From Tidjanibacter sp. (lineage in GTDB: Bacteria; Bacteroidota; Bacteroidia; Bacteroidales; Rikenellaceae), in NCBI GenBank assembly GCA_017396085.1, contig JAFQNC010000035.1, forward strand, positions 1 through 64,000: DNA of 64,000 nt. The letters run 5' to 3'. Below, in pieces: positions 25,915 through 35,940 of this stretch. The notes under the pieces were generated by a model. It was not told the DNA's origin, ran no database searches, and saw only the letters and a program-made list of their open reading frames with translations. The position numbers and the translations under genes were made by a program. Positions within the stretch are counted from its first letter, which is position 1. Every line of letters begins with the position of its first letter.

Positions 25915-25940
25915 GTCGACCGTCTACCGTCGACCGTCTA
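25915..25940. repeat. 12-bp direct repeat between OPT gene and pepT
   Basis: GTCGACCGTCTA occurs at 25915-25926 and 25929-25940, two bp apart, upstream of pepT. It could be a regulatory site for pepT or a short slippage repeat. Confidence 0.5.
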
Positions 25941-25966
25941 TTAAATCGGTGAATAGTTTTCCTCTC

Positions 25967-27961
25967 TTAATTCTTCACTCTCTTCGAGTCCCAGATGAAG
26001 TATGCAATCAGGGCTGCGTAGGTGGCAAGGCCAACCCACTGTGCGCCATTCGAGGCGAACCACTCACCCATAAATGGGTCTACGCCAACGTACTTCAGCA
26101 CGGCACTAACCACGCCCATCAGAGCACCACCGGCAATGAAGCCCGAAGCGATAAGGGTACCCCTGTCGCCCCTCTTCTTATTGACCTCTGCATCCTTCGA
26201 GCGAGTGGTAACAAACCAACTGATAAGACCACCCACCAACAGCGGTGCGTTGAGTTCCAACGGGATGAACATACCCAGCGCAAAGGCCAATGCGGGCACG
26301 CCAATCATAGTGAGGATGAGCGAGAGAGCCGCACCTGCAAAGTAGAGCATCCAAGGAGTTACGCCACCTGTCATCAGGGGCTTAATCACAGCGGCCATAG
26401 CGTTGGCCTGAGGTGCAACGAGCGCACCCTCGCCGGTGAAGCCATAGGTCTTGTTGAGCACCATCATCACACCTGCCACAGTGGCTGCCGACACCAGAGT
26501 ACCGAGGAATTTCCAACTCTCCTGCTTCTTGGGGGTTGTGCCCACCCAGTAGCCAATTTTCAGGTCGGTAACAAAGCCGCCCGCCATACTCAATGCGGTG
26601 CAGACCACACCACCGATAATCATCGCTGCGGTCATACCGCTCTCGCCCTCCAAGCCGATGCTCACAAGTACAAGCGAGGCCAAAATGAGGGTCATCAGAG
26701 TCATACCACTCACGGGGTTGCTACCCACAATGGCAATGGCGTTGGCGGCAACGGTGGTGAAGAGGAAGGCAATCACAAAGACCACCAACAGCGCAATGGC
26801 CGACATCCACCAGTTGCCCAACACACCGATGCGGAAGAATACAAGGGTGGTGATGAGCACGGCAATGAGCACAGCCAAGATGGTGCGCATCGAGATGTCC
26901 TTGTCGGTACGCTTCTCCTCTGCGCCACTCTTCTTGCCTTTGAGTTCGCTCACGGCCATACCGAGCGAGTTCTTGATTATGCCCGCCTGCTTGACGATGC
27001 CGATGATACCTGCCATAGCGATACCACCAATACCGAGGGGCTTACCAATGTAGGCAAAGAGGTTCTCGGGGGTGAAAATCTGCTGTGGGTTGGCCAGCAG
27101 ACTCTCGTTGGTGATACCGAGCAGCGCCACGAGCCTTGCGGCATCGAAACTACCCTCCAACGAGCCCACCATAGGTACCACCACAAACCACACAAGGAAC
27201 GAGCCTGCGCAGATGAAGGCAGCATATTTGAGGCCCACGATGTAGCCCAAGCCGAGCACAGCGGCCGAGGTGTTAATCTTGAAGACGGTCTTGAACTGCT
27301 CGGCAGCGTGTGCGCCCCAAGCGGTGATGCGGGTGGTGAGGGTGTCGGCCCACAAGCCGAAGGTGCTCACCACAAAGTCATACAAACCACCAATCAGACC
27401 ACTCACGGCCAACAGTTTGGCCTGTCCCTTCTGTCCCTCGCCACTGACGAGCACCTCGGTGGTGGCAGTAGCCTCGGGGAATGGATATTTGCCGTGCATC
27501 TCCTTCACAAAGTACTTGCGGAAGGGAATGAGCAGCACAATGCCCAGCAGGCCACCCAACAGCGAGGAGAGGAAAATCTGGTAGAATTGGGCCTCCAAGC
27601 CGAGAATGTAGAGTGCCGGCAGGGTGAAGATGGCACCTGCCACAATCACACCACTCGATGCGCCAATGCTCTGGATGATGACGTTCTGACCGAGCATATT
27701 CTTCTTGCCTGCCACGGTGCCCACGCCCACGGCGATGATGGCGATGGGGATGGCGGCCTCAAAGACTTGGCCCACCTTCAGTCCGAGGTAGGCTGCTGCT
27801 GCCGAGAAGATTATGGCCATCAGCACACCCATACCCACCGAGTAGGGGGTAACCTCTTTGGGCTTGTCCGAGGCCTTCATAATGGGCACATACTCCTCGC
27901 CCTCGGCAAGGGGGCGATAGGCGTTTTCGGCCAACTTTTTGATTTGTTTTTGTTCCGACAT
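25967..27961 (-). CDS. OPT family oligopeptide transporter
   Basis: 664 residues from ATG 27961 (MSEQKQ). An ATG 33 nt upstream would add a poorly conserved leader. Polytopic inner-membrane protein with about fourteen hydrophobic helices; seen are VTPYSVGMGVLMAIIFSAAAAY, the OPT motif region KYPFPEATATTEVL, and further glycine-rich helices. Bacterial OPT members are proton-coupled importers of oligopeptides or, in some branches, metal chelates. With pepT downstream, peptide import is the better guess. A minus-strand TATATTTG at 27999-28006 provides a -7 box. Confidence 0.92.
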   Translation of the reverse strand: MSEQKQIKKLAENAYRPLAEGEEYVPIMKASDKPKEVTPYSVGMGVLMAIIFSAAAAYLGLKVGQVFEAAIPIAIIAVGVGTVAGKKNMLGQNVIIQSIGASSGVIVAGAIFTLPALYILGLEAQFYQIFLSSLLGGLLGIVLLIPFRKYFVKEMHGKYPFPEATATTEVLVSGEGQKGQAKLLAVSGLIGGLYDFVVSTFGLWADTLTTRITAWGAHAAEQFKTVFKINTSAAVLGLGYIVGLKYAAFICAGSFLVWFVVVPMVGSLEGSFDAARLVALLGITNESLLANPQQIFTPENLFAYIGKPLGIGGIAMAGIIGIVKQAGIIKNSLGMAVSELKGKKSGAEEKRTDKDISMRTILAVLIAVLITTLVFFRIGVLGNWWMSAIALLVVFVIAFLFTTVAANAIAIVGSNPVSGMTLMTLILASLVLVSIGLEGESGMTAAMIIGGVVCTALSMAGGFVTDLKIGYWVGTTPKKQESWKFLGTLVSAATVAGVMMVLNKTYGFTGEGALVAPQANAMAAVIKPLMTGGVTPWMLYFAGAALSLILTMIGVPALAFALGMFIPLELNAPLLVGGLISWFVTTRSKDAEVNKKRGDRGTLIASGFIAGGALMGVVSAVLKYVGVDPFMGEWFASNGAQWVGLATYAALIAYFIWDSKRVKN

Positions 27962-27998
27962 AGTTCTATTTTGTTTTAACGTAAAAATCTTCAACCTA

Positions 27999-28006
27999 CA
28001 AATATA
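27999..28006 (-). promoter_or_regulatory. -7 box of OPT transporter promoter
   Basis: Minus-strand TATATTTG, exact TAnnTTTG match, 38 nt before the start codon. No TTTG at ideal spacing. Confidence 0.5.
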
Positions 28007-28008
28007 GA

Positions 28009-28045
28009 AAAATAAGTTGAGAATTTCACATTCCCAACTTATTTT
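28009..28045 (-). terminator. Terminator after ACT-like gene
   Basis: 11-bp stem AAAATAAGTTG (28009-28019) with CAACTTATTTT (28035-28045), loop about 15 nt, followed on the minus strand by a T-rich stretch. It lies 3' of the ACT-like gene and just before the OPT promoter box. Confidence 0.65.
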
Positions 28046-28088
28046 CTCTGCGCAATGTTCCTCTGTTTGCGCTATGTCCGGTTTGCCC

Positions 28089-28748
28089 CTATGCTCTCTT
28101 GGCGCTCATCAGCACTGCAAAGGCTTGCTGTATGTCGCTGTCGTTCACCACGATGGTAAACTCGTTGGTGGTGCTGATGACCTCCACGATGTTGATGTTT
28201 TCCCACGCCAACTCCTTGAACAGGTAGTAGTAGACTCCGGGGCAGGAGGTGTTGTCGGAGGGTAGTTTTACGGTAATGAGCGAGAGGTGATTGTTCTTGC
28301 AGGTGAGTTGCTCCTCCTCAAAAAGCTCCTCCACCAGTGGAGAAAGCGAGTCGCTCACCACGAGGGTTGTTTCGTAGATACCCTGCGTGAAGGTGCAGAA
28401 GATGTTTTTCATCTGATTGACCCTGCCGAGCAGTTCGGCCTGCTTGTGGTGGAGCGAGGCGGAGTTGGCAAAGGTGTAGTCGGCAAGGTTGGACCTCACG
28501 GTGATGTCGCCGAGGTTGTCCACTACGCTCCCGATGTGGGTGGGCGAGATGCTCCCCAAGCGGGGAACAAGGCGGTTGAGCGCCATAATCACTGCACTGT
28601 CGTTCACCTCCTTACCCACCTGCTGCTCAATCTCCGATTTGAGCGAGCGGGCCAGAGCCGAAAGATTGATGAGCCCCTCCACGAGGGCACCCTCCAAGAA
28701 AGGTCTTTTCTTTATGGCTGCCTCCACGGCAGCGGGAATAGAAATCAT
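28089..28748 (-). CDS. Unrecognised protein with C-terminal ACT-like domain
   Basis: 219 residues. The first half is helical (AAIKKRPFLEGALVEGLINLSALARSL), suggesting a winged-helix or dimer region. The C-terminal 65 residues, LSLITVKLPSDN..PGVYYYLFKELAWENINIVEV, then EFTIVVNDSDIQQAFAVL, follow the beta-alpha-beta-beta pattern of aspartokinase-type ACT domains, with PGV at the ligand-loop position. No kinase domain is present. It could be a small-molecule-sensing regulator. No signal peptide. A single-gene unit with its own terminator. Confidence 0.6.
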   Translation of the reverse strand: MISIPAAVEAAIKKRPFLEGALVEGLINLSALARSLKSEIEQQVGKEVNDSAVIMALNRLVPRLGSISPTHIGSVVDNLGDITVRSNLADYTFANSASLHHKQAELLGRVNQMKNIFCTFTQGIYETTLVVSDSLSPLVEELFEEEQLTCKNNHLSLITVKLPSDNTSCPGVYYYLFKELAWENINIVEVISTTNEFTIVVNDSDIQQAFAVLMSAKRA

Positions 28749-28950
28749 TTTGTGTGTAACTAATTTGTGGTTTGTGGTTGTGTTAAATTGAACGCAGGGG
28801 TGGTTGAAAAATTACCCCCTATGTGCAAATTCACTACAAATATATGCAATTATTCTCAATAATAGCCCACAGAACCGATTTTTTATTCATCCGTTTTGCA
28901 ATTATTTTTCCGCTCGGAACCTAAAATGGTGTGCGAGAGGGGAGGAGGGG

Positions 28951-28981
28951 TTTGAAACTCCGCAAAAAAAATGTACCTTTG
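28951..28981 (+). promoter_or_regulatory. Promoter of lepA
   Basis: TTTG (28951-28954), 19 bp spacer, TACCTTTG (28974-28981), both consensus; start codon follows 27 nt later. Confidence 0.82.
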
Positions 28982-29007
28982 CGTGATATTATGTTCAATA
29001 GAAAGAG

Positions 29008-30795
29008 ATGAAAAACATTCGCAACTTTTGTATAATCGCCCACATTGACCACGGTAAGAGTACCTTGGCCGACCGACTGCTCGAGCAAACCGCAACCCTC
29101 ACCGAGAGGGAACTGCAAAATCAGGTGCTCGATGATATGGACCTTGAGAGGGAGAAGGGTATCACCATCAAGAGCCACGCCATTCAGATGCAGTACGTCA
29201 AGGGGAGTGAGACCTACACCCTCAACCTCATCGACACCCCCGGACACGTGGACTTCTCCTATGAGGTATCGCGTGCCATAGCCTCGTGCGAGGGCGCACT
29301 GCTGGTGGTGGATGCCTCGCAGGGTATTCAGGCTCAGACTATTTCCAACCTCTACCTCGCATTGGAGCACGATTTGGAGATTATCCCCGTAATCAACAAG
29401 ATTGATATGGAGTCGGCTATGGTGGACGAGGTGAAGGACCAGATTGTGGAACTGCTCGGTTGCGATGAGAGTGAGATATTGTGTGCCTCGGCCCGCACGG
29501 GTGTGGGTATTGAGGAGATTTTGGACGCCATTGTGGAGCGAGTGCCTGCCCCCAAGGGAGATGAAAATGCCCCCTTGCAGGCTCTGATTTTCGACTCCGT
29601 GTTCAACTCCTACCGTGGCATCATCGGCTACTTCCGCGTGATGAACGGCACCATCCGCAAGGGCGACCGAGTGAAGTTCTTCAACACGGGCTCGGAGTAT
29701 GACGCCGATGAGATTGGCGTGCTGAAACTCAAGTTTGTGCAGCAGGATGAGATTAAGGCCGGCAACGTGGGCTACATTATGTCGGGCATCAAGGCCTCCA
29801 AGGATGTGAAGGTGGGCGACACCATCACCCACGTGGAACGTCCCTGCACGGAGGGCGTGGAGGGCTTTGAGGATGTCAAGCCTATGGTCTTTGCGGGTGT
29901 CTACCCCGTGGATGCAAGCGAGTATGAGGACCTTCGTGCCTCGCTTGAGAAACTCCAACTCAACGATGCTTCGCTGACCTTTGAGCCGGAGAGTTCGTTG
30001 GCTCTGGGCTTCGGTTTTAGGTGCGGTTTTTTGGGACTGCTCCATATGGAGATTGTGCAGGAGAGGCTTTATAGGGAGTTTGATATGGATGTGATTACCA
30101 CCGTGCCCAACGTATCCTTCAAGGTAACGACCAAGAGGGGCGAGGTGGTGGATGTACACAACCCCTCGGGCCTGCCCGACCTCACGCTGGTGGAGAAGAT
30201 TGAGGAGCCCTACATCCGTGCCCAGATTATCACCAAGACCGACTACCTCGGTGCTGTCATCAAACTCTGCATCGACAAGCGTGGTACGCTGGTAAATCAG
30301 GTGTTCCTCGGCCCCGAGAGGGTGGAGATTAACTTCGATATGCCCCTTTCGGAGATTGTGTTCGACTTCTACGACAAACTCAAGAGTATCTCGCGCGGTT
30401 ATGCCTCGTTTGACTACCACCAGATTGGCTACCGAGAGAGCAAACTCTCCAAACTCGACATACTGCTCAACGGCGAGCCTGTGGATGCGCTCTCTTCGCT
30501 CATCTACACCGACCACGCCTACGATTTTGGTCGCAAGATGTGTGAGAAACTCAAGGAACTCATCCCCCGCCAGCAGTTCGACATTGCCATTCAGGCGGCC
30601 ATTGGTGCGAAGATTATTGCTCGTGAGACGGTGCGTCAGGTGCGTAAGGATGTTACGGCCAAGTGCTATGGTGGCGACATCAGCCGTAAGCGCAAACTGC
30701 TGGAGAAGCAGAAGAAGGGTAAGAAACGTATGCGTCAGATTGGCAACGTGCAGGTGCCCCAATCGGCCTTCCTTGCCGTGCTGAAGATGGACTAA
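29008..30795 (+). CDS. lepA: Elongation factor 4 (LepA), ribosome back-translocating GTPase
   Basis: 595 residues, full length. Translational GTPase that binds ribosomes and helps initiation/recovery under stress. Seen: G1 AHIDHGKST (11-19), the switch region with [10 protein letters not shown]3 DTPGHVDF, G4 NKID, EF-G-like domains II, III and V, and the LepA-specific C-terminal domain ending [20 protein letters not shown]. It has a consensus promoter. The sugar acyltransferase gene follows 66 nt later and may be read through. Confidence 0.98.
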   Translation: MKNIRNFCIIAHIDHGKSTLADRLLEQTATLTERELQNQVLDDMDLEREKGITIKSHAIQMQYVKGSETYTLNLIDTPGHVDFSYEVSRAIASCEGALLVVDASQGIQAQTISNLYLALEHDLEIIPVINKIDMESAMVDEVKDQIVELLGCDESEILCASARTGVGIEEILDAIVERVPAPKGDENAPLQALIFDSVFNSYRGIIGYFRVMNGTIRKGDRVKFFNTGSEYDADEIGVLKLKFVQQDEIKAGNVGYIMSGIKASKDVKVGDTITHVERPCTEGVEGFEDVKPMVFAGVYPVDASEYEDLRASLEKLQLNDASLTFEPESSLALGFGFRCGFLGLLHMEIVQERLYREFDMDVITTVPNVSFKVTTKRGEVVDVHNPSGLPDLTLVEKIEEPYIRAQIITKTDYLGAVIKLCIDKRGTLVNQVFLGPERVEINFDMPLSEIVFDFYDKLKSISRGYASFDYHQIGYRESKLSKLDILLNGEPVDALSSLIYTDHAYDFGRKMCEKLKELIPRQQFDIAIQAAIGAKIIARETVRQVRKDVTAKCYGGDISRKRKLLEKQKKGKKRMRQIGNVQVPQSAFLAVLKMD

Positions 30796-30861
30796 AACCC
30801 CACAAGTGAGGCTTTGGCTGCCCGCTAAAATACCCAAACGAAAGCCCCCATAAAAGAGAGA

Positions 30862-31413
30862 ATGAACAAACTGAAGAAACTGCTGTGGCGCAGAGCGTGG
30901 AAAAGGCAACATCCCACCGTTGAACTATGTGCCCCACACAATATCACTAACCCACAAAACCTCATCCTCGGCGAGCACATCTACATTGGTCCCGAGGCGT
31001 GGTTTAGTCTGCGTGGCAAGTGCCGCATCGGCTCCGGAACAATCTTCGGTCCGCGTTGCCGCATCCACACCTCCAACCATCGCTACGAGGGTGATATGTT
31101 GCCCTACGACCACGTCTATGTGGTCAAAGATGTCTGCATTGGGGAGAATGTGTGGATTGGTGCCGATGTGTCGATTATGCCCGGCGTGAGCATTGGTGAG
31201 GGTGCTGTGGTGGCAGCGTGCAGTTGTGTTACGAAGGATGTGCCACCGCTGGCTGTGGTGGGAGGCAACCCCGCACGTGTCATCAAGTACCGCAATGCCG
31301 ACACCTACTACCAACTCAAAGCCGAGGGACAAATCTATATGGCCCTCAAGGCGCAAGGCAAAACCATAACGAATGAAGAACAAAGGTGTGAATACCACTC
31401 GCAAGAGGAGTAG
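30862..31413 (+). CDS. Acyltransferase, left-handed beta-helix (CatB/Maa type)
   Basis: 183 residues. Hexapeptide repeats ([61 protein letters not shown]) form a left-handed beta-helix as in O-acetyltransferases acting on sugars or antibiotics. The probable catalytic His is in SNHRYEGD. The end motif [11 protein letters not shown] is characteristic. It overlaps the next gene by 41 nt, starting a tight three-gene cassette for surface-polysaccharide decoration. It likely works in the cytosol on a nucleotide- or lipid-linked sugar. Acceptor unknown. Confidence 0.9.
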   Translation: MNKLKKLLWRRAWKRQHPTVELCAPHNITNPQNLILGEHIYIGPEAWFSLRGKCRIGSGTIFGPRCRIHTSNHRYEGDMLPYDHVYVVKDVCIGENVWIGADVSIMPGVSIGEGAVVAACSCVTKDVPPLAVVGGNPARVIKYRNADTYYQLKAEGQIYMALKAQGKTITNEEQRCEYHSQEE

Positions 31414-32521
31414 ACCCCGGGTGTTGGTCTATGCCTACCTCTACGTCAATCTTGGGGATGACCTCTTGGTGAGAATTCTGACCGAGCGATACCCCGATGT
31501 TGATTTCTATCTCTTTACCTCCACCGACTATGGTCGCATTGTGGACCGCCCCAACCTGCACCTTATTCGCCGCAACCGCCTAAATCGCATCTTTGCCGCA
31601 CACCTTCCATATCAATATAGGTGCTACAAGTTTGATGCGGTGGTCTACATCGGAGGCTCCATATTTATGGAGAGGGGAGAGAGTGGAATGTGTACCACCA
31701 CCCGCAACTTGCGCCTGCTGCGCAAGGCATTTCCGAAGTTGCCCCTGCACATCGTAGGGTGCAACTATGGCCCTGAGCAAACGCCCCAATTCAGGCGTGA
31801 GGTGGAGAGCGTGTTGGGGTTTGTGGAGTCGGTATGTATGCGCGATACCTACTCCTACAACCTCTTTGCCTCCAACCCCGTGGTGTCGTGTGCGCCCGAT
31901 GTGGTGTTCAACCTCGGACTCTCGCCCGCTGTGAAGGAACACAAGGAGTTGGGGAGTGCTGTGGGGAGAGAAAAAGCGCAAGTGGCTGTGGCCCTCTCGG
32001 TCATTGACCTTGCCACTCGCCCAATGCTTGACCGCTATACGGCTCGCTATGAGGAGATGATGGCCCAGATTGTGCGCCGCTATGTGGCCCAAGGCCACTC
32101 CGTGAGGTTGCTTTCGTTTTGCAGTGCCGAGGGAGATGTGGCTGCTTGTGAGCGCATTGTGGCAATGCTCGGAGAGGAGTGTGGCACAAAGGTTGAGGTG
32201 GCCCGCTACGAGGGCGACATCGACAGTTTTCTTGCCACGATTCGTTCCTCCTCGGTGCTCTATGCCACCCGCTTCCACGCAACCATACTCGGTGCCCTCT
32301 TTGGGATACCCACCATCCCCATAATCTACAGCGACAAGACTCAACACGTGCTTGACGACATAGGGTGGTTGGGCGACACGCTTGACTTGCGCAATCCGTG
32401 TACCGACATTGAGGAGTTGCAACCGCATAGGCTCGATGAGGGCACACTTGCACGACTTCGCACCGAGGCTGCCGGGCAGTTTGCATCGTTGGATAAAATG
32501 TTTGAACAATGCCCCAAATAA
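31373..32521 (+). CDS. Polysaccharide pyruvyl transferase family protein
   Basis: 382 residues. GT-B-like family that adds ketal pyruvate from PEP to sugars of exopolysaccharides or secondary cell-wall polymers. Seen: N-terminal [53 protein letters not shown], and the C-terminal [27 protein letters not shown], all family landmarks. It overlaps the acyltransferase by 41 nt and the GT2 gene by 13 nt, so expression is coupled. Sugar acceptor unknown. Confidence 0.88.
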   Translation: MKNKGVNTTRKRSRPRVLVYAYLYVNLGDDLLVRILTERYPDVDFYLFTSTDYGRIVDRPNLHLIRRNRLNRIFAAHLPYQYRCYKFDAVVYIGGSIFMERGESGMCTTTRNLRLLRKAFPKLPLHIVGCNYGPEQTPQFRREVESVLGFVESVCMRDTYSYNLFASNPVVSCAPDVVFNLGLSPAVKEHKELGSAVGREKAQVAVALSVIDLATRPMLDRYTARYEEMMAQIVRRYVAQGHSVRLLSFCSAEGDVAACERIVAMLGEECGTKVEVARYEGDIDSFLATIRSSSVLYATRFHATILGALFGIPTIPIIYSDKTQHVLDDIGWLGDTLDLRNPCTDIEELQPHRLDEGTLARLRTEAAGQFASLDKMFEQCPK

Positions 32522-33441
32522 GTATCATAATCCCCGTCTACAATGCCGAGGCACACTTGGCGCAGACCATTGAGAGCGTGCTCGCCCAGAGGGGTGTGGC
32601 CGACTTTGAGTTGCTGTTGGTCAATGATGGCAGCCGAGATGGTAGCCTTGCCGTGTGTGGCGCCTTTGCGGCAAAGGATGCACGCATCAAGGTGATTGAC
32701 AAGGAGAATGGGGGAGTGAGTTCGGCCCGCAATGCGGGACTTGATGCCGCCACGGGCGAGTGGGTGATGTTTGTGGATGCCGATGACTCGCTCACGCCCG
32801 ATGCTTTGGAGGTGTGCCTGCCACACTTGCAAAATAGTGATATTGTGCGCTTTGCGGTGGTGGACCTCTTTGCCGATGGCTCCACCCGCCCACGCAAATT
32901 GCGCAGGGCTTGTTCGCAACAACAACTTCTTCGCCAGACACTTGGCCACGCCACTATGGTGTCGGTGTGCGCTTCGCTCTTTCGCCGTTCACTCTTTCAG
33001 CACCACCACATACGCTTTGACGAGGGGGTGCGCTATGGCGAAGACTGGCTTGTGTTTGCCCGCCTTGTGGCCCACAGCCATAGGGTAAAACTACTGCCCC
33101 ACAAGCGTTGCTACGTCTACAACCGCTCCAACGAGCAGAGTTGCTCCAACACCATCAACATTGCGGGCCACATTGAGGCGCTGGAAGTGGTTGAGGTGTT
33201 GCGCAAGGAGTTTGGCCCCCGCTATGAGAGGGACTACTGTCGTGCCCGCTGCCGCTTGGGGTATGCTTTTTTGAAGGAGTGTGGACCCGAGGAGTGTGCC
33301 CGCCTGTGGGCCACCCACAGCCACAGGGTTGCTCCCATCACCCTCCACGACACTCTCTGCGCCCGCCGTGTGCGCCTTCGCCGCCGTGTGCGCCTCTCCA
33401 AACTCGCAAGGCGAATTGAGCAGTTGAGGAGTGAACGGTAG
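32509..33441 (+). CDS. Glycosyltransferase family 2
   Basis: 310 residues. GT-A fold inverting transferase: [10 protein letters not shown] at the start, LVNDGSRDGS, KENGGVSSARNAGL, and the metal-binding DxD as VDADDS (90-93). No transmembrane helix, so cytosolic or membrane-peripheral. The C-terminal 40 residues are very Arg-rich, perhaps a membrane-binding tail. It is the last gene of the acyltransferase-pyruvyltransferase-GT2 cassette and is closed by a terminator at 33475-33512. Donor and acceptor sugars cannot be told. Confidence 0.92.
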   Translation: MPQISIIIPVYNAEAHLAQTIESVLAQRGVADFELLLVNDGSRDGSLAVCGAFAAKDARIKVIDKENGGVSSARNAGLDAATGEWVMFVDADDSLTPDALEVCLPHLQNSDIVRFAVVDLFADGSTRPRKLRRACSQQQLLRQTLGHATMVSVCASLFRRSLFQHHHIRFDEGVRYGEDWLVFARLVAHSHRVKLLPHKRCYVYNRSNEQSCSNTINIAGHIEALEVVEVLRKEFGPRYERDYCRARCRLGYAFLKECGPEECARLWATHSHRVAPITLHDTLCARRVRLRRRVRLSKLARRIEQLRSER

Positions 33442-33474
33442 GAATGATAGGAGTAATAGAAGATGTATTATAGC

Positions 33475-33512
33475 ACAAGGGCACAGCCTTAATAGGTTGT
33501 GCCCTTGTACTT
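33475..33512. terminator. Terminator between GT2 gene and DGK-like gene
   Basis: 15-bp stem ACAAGGGCACAGCCT (33475-33489), loop TAAT, arm 33494-33508 with one G-T pair. Converging genes on both sides. Confidence 0.85.
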
Positions 33513-33532
33513 TATGTGGGTATTCGCCCCTC

Positions 33533-34471
33533 TTATGGTACGATAATCGTGAGCCTCTTGTCCTCAATCTCGTAGCGCACGGGAGTGGTGCCGAGTGGTT
33601 CGCCATCGACCTCCACCTCACGCACATCCTCACTCGCAACCTCAATCAAGCGGCCCTGATAGCGGTGTACTTTCTTGACGCTGTAAATCTTACCATCGTA
33701 GAGCCTGCCAACCACCGTAACAATCTTCGGTAGCGACATTCGGTCAATCACAGTGCAGTCCAACAGCCCATCATCGGCCAGCGAGAGGGGCAACTGTTGC
33801 ATACCGCCACCATTGTACTGGCCAATGCCTATTGAAGAACTCATAATCAGCCCCTCCTGCACCTGCGCTCCGTCTACCTTGATGGACATCTTGCACGAGC
33901 GGTAGCCGAGCACCGACTTGGCCAACTGCAACATATAGGCCATCTTGCCATTCTTGCCCTTGTCCTTCATCTTGCACACCTCGAGGTTTACGGCAGCGTC
34001 AAGACCTGTGCCCGCCACGTTTACACAGTAGCGGCTCTCCTCCTCCCCACTGCGGCCAACGAAGGTTGCTTTGGCAACGTCTTGCGTGAAGCTCTTGCCC
34101 GCAACAATCACATCCACAGCCTTCTCATACTCGGTGGGAATTCCATAGGAGCGTATCCAGTCGTTGCCCGTACCAACGGCAATCACACTCATACGTACCT
34201 CCGTGGAGGGCACACTCTGCTGGGTGAGGATACCATTGGCTACCTCGTGAACGGTGCCATCACCACCCACGGCAATAAGGTTTCTATATCCATCTTCCTC
34301 AATACCCCTCTGGGCGAGTTCTATGGCGTGGAAACGGTGGCCCGTAAACACGGTGTCGAACTCGATGCCTTTGGAGTAGAGCATTTGGGCTATTTTGTCC
34401 CAATCACGGCCGCACTTGCCACTGCCCGAGAGCAGATTGACAATGGCGAGCCATCGGTTGTTCTTACTCAT
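33533..34471 (-). CDS. Diacylglycerol kinase-like lipid kinase (YegS/DagK family)
   Basis: 312 residues. ATP-dependent phosphorylation of diacylglycerol or a related lipid (sphingoid base or ceramide is possible in sphingolipid-making Bacteroidetes). Seen: nucleotide loop AVGGDGTVHEV (GGDGT at 69-73), VNLLSGSGKCGRD at the start, SVIAVGTGNDWIRS, and the C-terminal beta-sandwich with DDGLLDC. It starts 5 nt after the pepD stop codon on the same strand. Substrate uncertain. Confidence 0.9.
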   Translation of the reverse strand: MSKNNRWLAIVNLLSGSGKCGRDWDKIAQMLYSKGIEFDTVFTGHRFHAIELAQRGIEEDGYRNLIAVGGDGTVHEVANGILTQQSVPSTEVRMSVIAVGTGNDWIRSYGIPTEYEKAVDVIVAGKSFTQDVAKATFVGRSGEEESRYCVNVAGTGLDAAVNLEVCKMKDKGKNGKMAYMLQLAKSVLGYRSCKMSIKVDGAQVQEGLIMSSSIGIGQYNGGGMQQLPLSLADDGLLDCTVIDRMSLPKIVTVVGRLYDGKIYSVKKVHRYQGRLIEVASEDVREVEVDGEPLGTTPVRYEIEDKRLTIIVP

Positions 34472-34476
34472 CTATC

Positions 34477-35940
34477 CTATTTTTCGGGTGCGTGTTCAAG
34501 TGTGTAGCAGAGGTAGTTCCAGAACTTCTCTACCGAGGCGATGTTCACCTTCTCATCGGGCGAGTGGGGGTAGCAAATGGTGGGACCAAACGAAATCATA
34601 TCCATCTTGGGATAGACACCACCGATGATACCGCACTCCAAACCTGCGTGGATGGCCATCACTGCGGGCTCCTTGCCATAGAGAGCCTTGTAGCCCTCCT
34701 TCATTGTGTGCAGGATGGGCGAGTCGGGGTTGGGGTTCCAACCATCGTAGCCACCCGTGAGTTTCACGCTTGCACCGGCCATCTCAAAGATGGTTTTCAT
34801 CTGCAATGCGAGGTCCTCCTTCTCGGAGCGCACCGAACTGCGCAACAGGCTCATAACGGTGAACTTACCCTTCTCCGACACAACCCTTGCAAGGTTGTTG
34901 GAGGTCTGCACGAGGCCTGCCATCGAGGGGCTCATCTTGGCTACACCATTGGGGCAACCAACCACAGCGTCTATGAGGTCTTGTGTGTCGAAGATGTCGA
35001 TGCACTTGCCGGGGCACTTCACAGCCACAGCCTTGAACGAAATGCTATCCTCAATGCCCTTGTACTCCTCTTTGTAAATCTTCTCAAACTTCCTCACAGC
35101 CGAGAGGAATTTCTTTTCGTACTGCTTCAGCACAGCCACCGTGGCGAAGGCTTCCCTTGGGATGGCATTGCGCAGGCCACCACCGTCAATGTTGCACAGC
35201 AGCACGCCATACTTGTCCATAGTGTTCTTTAAGAAACGGCAGAGGAGTTTGTTGGCGTTGGCCCTTTGGAGGATAATCTCCATACCCGAGTGGCCACCTT
35301 TAAGGCCCTTAACCTCAAGCCTATAACCACTGAAATCGCTCTTGAGGATGCGACCGGTGCCATAGCGAAGTGTGGCGTTGAAGTCCAAACCACCGGCGCA
35401 ACCAACGTAGAGTTCGCCCTCGGTCTCGGAGTCGAGGTTGAGCATAATCTCGCCTTTGAGTTCGCCTGCTTTCAGACCCATAGCACCATCCATACCGGTC
35501 TCCTCGGTGGCGGTGAAGAGGGCTTCAATGGGACCGTGAACGAGGTCGGTGGCCTCCAATACTGCCATAATTGCGGCCAAACCGATACCATTGTCGGCAC
35601 CGAGGGTGGTACCATCGGCAGTTACCCAATCGCCATCAACGTAGGCTTGGATGGCATCGGTGTCGAAGTTGAACACCTTGTCGGAGTTCTTCTGGGGCAC
35701 CATATCCACGTGGGCCTGCAAAACGATGGTTTTGCGGTTCTCCATACCTGCGGTGGCGGGTTTGCGCACGATGATGTTCAGGGCCTCGTCTACGGTGTAG
35801 TCCAAGCCCAAGCCCTTCACGAAGTTGATGATGAAGTTTCGTGCGGCCTCCTCGTTGTGGGAGGGGCGGGGACACTGTGTGAGTCCTGCAAAGTTTTTCC
35901 ACACTCGCTGCGGAGCGAGTTCTGCAATGTTCTTATTCAT
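34477..35940 (-). CDS. pepD: Aminoacyl-histidine dipeptidase (PepD, beta-Ala-His dipeptidase)
   Basis: 487 residues. Cytosolic M20C dipeptidase that hydrolyses Xaa-His and other dipeptides. Seen: zinc ligands His77 and Asp79 in QAHVDMVPQK, TTLGADNGIGLA with bridging Asp, catalytic Glu in FTATEETGMDGA, GLKGGHSGMEI (lid-domain His), and the C-terminal AIHAGLECGIIGG. Full length. It sits upstream of the lipid kinase gene with a 5-nt gap, so co-transcription is likely. It adds to the peptide-degrading set in this window (pepT, M20, C1). Confidence 0.96.
   Translation of the reverse strand: MNKNIAELAPQRVWKNFAGLTQCPRPSHNEEAARNFIINFVKGLGLDYTVDEALNIIVRKPATAGMENRKTIVLQAHVDMVPQKNSDKVFNFDTDAIQAYVDGDWVTADGTTLGADNGIGLAAIMAVLEATDLVHGPIEALFTATEETGMDGAMGLKAGELKGEIMLNLDSETEGELYVGCAGGLDFNATLRYGTGRILKSDFSGYRLEVKGLKGGHSGMEIILQRANANKLLCRFLKNTMDKYGVLLCNIDGGGLRNAIPREAFATVAVLKQYEKKFLSAVRKFEKIYKEEYKGIEDSISFKAVAVKCPGKCIDIFDTQDLIDAVVGCPNGVAKMSPSMAGLVQTSNNLARVVSEKGKFTVMSLLRSSVRSEKEDLALQMKTIFEMAGASVKLTGGYDGWNPNPDSPILHTMKEGYKALYGKEPAVMAIHAGLECGIIGGVYPKMDMISFGPTICYPHSPDEKVNIASVEKFWNYLCYTLEHAPEK

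Noticed and set aside
25949-27979. 676-codon open frame on the plus strand opposite the OPT transporter gene
   Set aside because: It is antisense to a clear membrane transporter and its translation is His/Gly/Thr-rich without any family pattern. High-GC codon use in the real gene explains the lack of stops.
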